The notes below the pieces were generated by a model, which was given only the letters and a program-made list of their open reading frames with translations, was not told where the DNA came from and ran no database searches. A DNA stretch of 7,086 nt from Alphaproteobacteria bacterium (GTDB lineage: Bacteria > Pseudomonadota > Alphaproteobacteria > Micropepsales > Micropepsaceae): contig PKWC01000246.1 in NCBI GenBank assembly GCA_003131925.1, positions 1-7,086 on the forward strand. Direction: 5' to 3'. The position numbers and the translations under genes are program-made. Position 1 is the first letter of the stretch. Every line of letters begins with the position of its first letter. Of this stretch, positions 5,531 to 7,086 are shown in pieces.

Positions 5531-5925
5531 CATTTGCCTCCTGGCTTCGGACAACCTTCGCCCAGACCGCGCGTCGATCCGGCCTTGGTCTCGTTGCTGC
5601 CCATCGCGAGATTGCGGCAGATGGCGGGCAGCGATCCCGCGAAGCGGTATTTCACCATGTGCGGCGGCACCCAGTATTTCGTGCCGCCGACGCTGACCTC
5701 GAGCATCATGTTGGCGGCGCGGCCGAGAATCGGTGCGCAGTCCGGAAATTTGTCGGCGTCCATCGTCATCACGCGCTTGCCCATCGCCGCGTCATAGAGG
5801 TCGACCTGCGGCGTGCGCGCGGCCAGGACCACGTCGCCCGTGGATGTGCTGCAGGTGTCGTCGGCCAATGCCGGTGTGGCCGAAAGAATTGCGCCGCAAA
5901 ATATCAAACATGAAAGGTATCGCAT
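5530..5925 (-). CDS. Small secreted four-cysteine protein of unknown function
   Basis: I cannot assign this 131-residue protein to a named family. It begins with a Sec signal peptide (MRYLSCLIFCGAILSATPALA), with likely cleavage after Ala21. The mature part of about 110 residues has exactly four cysteines (25, 63, 103, 125), enough for two disulfides in the periplasm. Residues about 30-93 (DVVLAARTPQVDLYD through VGGTKYWVPPHMVKY) look like short beta strands ending in a YWVPPHMV motif, suggestive of a bacterial SH3-like fold; this is inference. The tail is Gly- and Pro-rich. The start overlaps the CHASE2 gene stop as TGATG and is preceded by a strong AGGAGGAGG site (from 5941 downwards). The stop overlaps the metalloprotease start, so translation is probably coupled and the products are likely made in fixed proportion. 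Confidence 0.8.
   Translation of the reverse strand: MRYLSCLIFCGAILSATPALADDTCSTSTGDVVLAARTPQVDLYDAAMGKRVMTMDADKFPDCAPILGRAANMMLEVSVGGTKYWVPPHMVKYRFAGSLPAICRNLAMGSNETKAGSTRGLGEGCPKPGGK
5537..5542 (-). promoter_or_regulatory. Ribosome-binding site deciding the metalloprotease start
   Basis: A perfect AGGAGG on the minus strand lies 3 nt before the first and 6 nt before the second of two consecutive ATG codons (5533 and 5530). The 6-nt spacing, and the TGATG overlap that matches the upstream junction, favour 5530. The site lies inside the last codons of the upstream gene. Confidence 0.75.
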
Positions 5926-7086
5926 CAGCCCCCCTCCTCCTGTGCAGTGGGAAATTGTGGAATGCCGCCCGCGACGTGATGGAGATATCCCCAGATCGTA
6001 TCGGGCAGGCCGATCAGCAGCATCGCTGCAAGCTCGACAGAGACGAAGACGACTTCGACCCAGTTGGCGACCGAAAGGCCGGCAGTGAGCGTCAGCGCCA
6101 GGCCGACCGCCAGCGCCAGCGCCAATGCAAGCCAGTGCCAGGCCGACTGGAACGCTTTGTCCAGAAGGTATTCGAGCATGGCGCCGCGCTCGGGCCGAAC
6201 GCGCCTGCTCTTCAGCCGCCGCATGTGCATCCAGGCGAGGATCAGAATGATGGGCACGATCGCGATCATCTGCGCGGTGTTATTGTCGAGCGTGACGTTT
6301 CCGATCGAAACGACGTTCTGCTCGGGGTGTCCGTGGAAACTGATGAGATTGTCGAGCGCCATCGCGTGCACGAACACACTGGCGATCAGGCCGTTGACCG
6401 GCGTGAAGGATTTGTCCTGCACGCCCGAAAGAGACGCGCCATAGAAGACGATGCGATTATGCGCAAGCGCCGTGATATCTGGATCTTCTCGGCCATCGAG
6501 GAGCGCCTGGGCCGGGATCACGCCTGTATACGGGCACCATGAGCGGACGCTCTTGGGATCGAAAAAGGCGAGGTAGGTCCTTCGGAACCAGCCAATGTCC
6601 TGGTTTTCGCCGCAGGCATGCGAAACGCCACTATCATCCGTCACCCGCATCCATCTCGCGTTGATTGGATTGGTGCGCGTGCCCCAGACAATTTCCATCA
6701 GTCCGTTCATAGGCGTTAGCGGCGTTTGCGGAAAGAGGTCCTTGTACACCTGGAGCGCCAGCGAGAGGCACGATTGATCCTGAACCTTCGCGCGGAAGCA
6801 CTGCCCGGTTGCGGGATATTGGCGCACGACTCCTTGAATGAAGAGTATGGTGGGATCGAGAATGCGCACGCCCGTCGCCGCGAGCTCCCGGCGCACGGCA
6901 GGCGATCCGGGCGGCGCGTCCGTTTCGCCGGTGAGATAGAGCGGAACGCCCGCGCGCTTGTAGCGCCCGATCTCGTCGACGAGTTCGGGAAGCGTGTCGT
7001 CCTTTCTCGGATCGACGAACATCACATCGACGACGACCGCGCGCGGCTTGAGCGCGAGAATCGCGTCGAGCGCGCGCGCCTGCACG
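5925..7086 (-). CDS. CHASE2-domain membrane protein, N-terminus cut by the window edge
   Basis: At least 386 residues are present and the frame stays open to position 7086, so the true start lies outside. Numbering from the codon at 7085, residues about 1-250 form a CHASE2-like extracytoplasmic sensor domain: LKPRAVVVDVMFVDPRKDD (12-30), GVPLYLTGETDA, and the terminal block RIVFYGASLSGVQDKSFTPVNG followed by SVFVHAMALDNLI. Four cysteines lie at 96, 106, 158 and 184. Three hydrophobic helices follow (about 271-287, 316-336, 342-362), the usual CHASE2 arrangement. Only about 24 residues remain after the last helix, with no cyclase, kinase or other output domain. Ligands of CHASE2 domains are generally unknown. 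The stop overlaps the next gene's ATG as TGATG. A signal anchor helix is expected in the missing N-terminus. Confidence 0.85.
   Translation of the reverse strand, partial: VQARALDAILALKPRAVVVDVMFVDPRKDDTLPELVDEIGRYKRAGVPLYLTGETDAPPGSPAVRRELAATGVRILDPTILFIQGVVRQYPATGQCFRAKVQDQSCLSLALQVYKDLFPQTPLTPMNGLMEIVWGTRTNPINARWMRVTDDSGVSHACGENQDIGWFRRTYLAFFDPKSVRSWCPYTGVIPAQALLDGREDPDITALAHNRIVFYGASLSGVQDKSFTPVNGLIASVFVHAMALDNLISFHGHPEQNVVSIGNVTLDNNTAQMIAIVPIILILAWMHMRRLKSRRVRPERGAMLEYLLDKAFQSAWHWLALALALAVGLALTLTAGLSVANWVEVVFVSVELAAMLLIGLPDTIWGYLHHVAGGIPQFPTAQEEGG

Noticed and set aside
5534..5554. TTG start at 5554 for the metalloprotease
   Set aside because: It would add MSEARRQ before the signal peptide and lacks a ribosome site, whereas AGGAGG precedes the ATG pair at 5533/5530.
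5733..6542. Plus-strand frame of 269 codons opposite the CHASE2 and small secreted genes
   Set aside because: Its Arg/His/Asp-rich shadow composition contrasts with coherent signal-peptide and transmembrane proteins on the minus strand.

Overview
The window is about 7.1 kb of GC-rich bacterial chromosome. It is very probably alphaproteobacterial, and the Caulobacterales or a related dimorphic lineage is a reasonable guess. The best marker is a small protein of the SciP (DUF1153) family, a cell-cycle regulator restricted to this class, which lies divergent from mnmA. GC-rich codon use, a candidate CtrA box, an apparently leaderless promoter and alphaproteobacterial-style palindromic intergenic repeats all agree with this.

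Positions 1-187 contain no gene. They hold stacked inverted repeats and a relic of a second dispersed repeat. On the minus strand, reading from high to low coordinates, come mnmA (tRNA 2-thiouridylase, 2737-1610), a strong sigma70-type promoter (TTGACA-N17-TTACAT), a CAT-anticodon tRNA (1557-1483) and a threonine ammonia-lyase with a C-terminal ACT domain (1432-188). No terminator or second promoter is visible between the tRNA and the lyase gene, so the two may share a transcript.

On the plus strand, sciP (2952-3233) is divergent from mnmA across a 214-bp intergenic region. That region holds a nearly leaderless mnmA promoter and a 26-bp imperfect tandem repeat in front of sciP. A TTAA-N7-TTTAC candidate CtrA box lies between sciP and an unrecognised three-helix membrane protein (3444-3779).

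Next is a 197-bp convergent intergenic region, almost filled by a long palindromic repeat built from 9-mers of the form CGCAGNGGA. Beyond it lies a tightly coupled minus-strand operon. In transcription order it encodes a CHASE2-domain membrane protein (cut by the right window edge), a small secreted four-cysteine protein, and a secreted M48 zinc metalloprotease with a repeat-like C-terminus. Both junctions fit a TGATG stop/start overlap. All three products have an export signal or an extracytoplasmic domain, so the operon plausibly serves a joint cell-envelope function. This is the least explained unit in the window. The remaining genes are recognisable housekeeping or regulatory genes.
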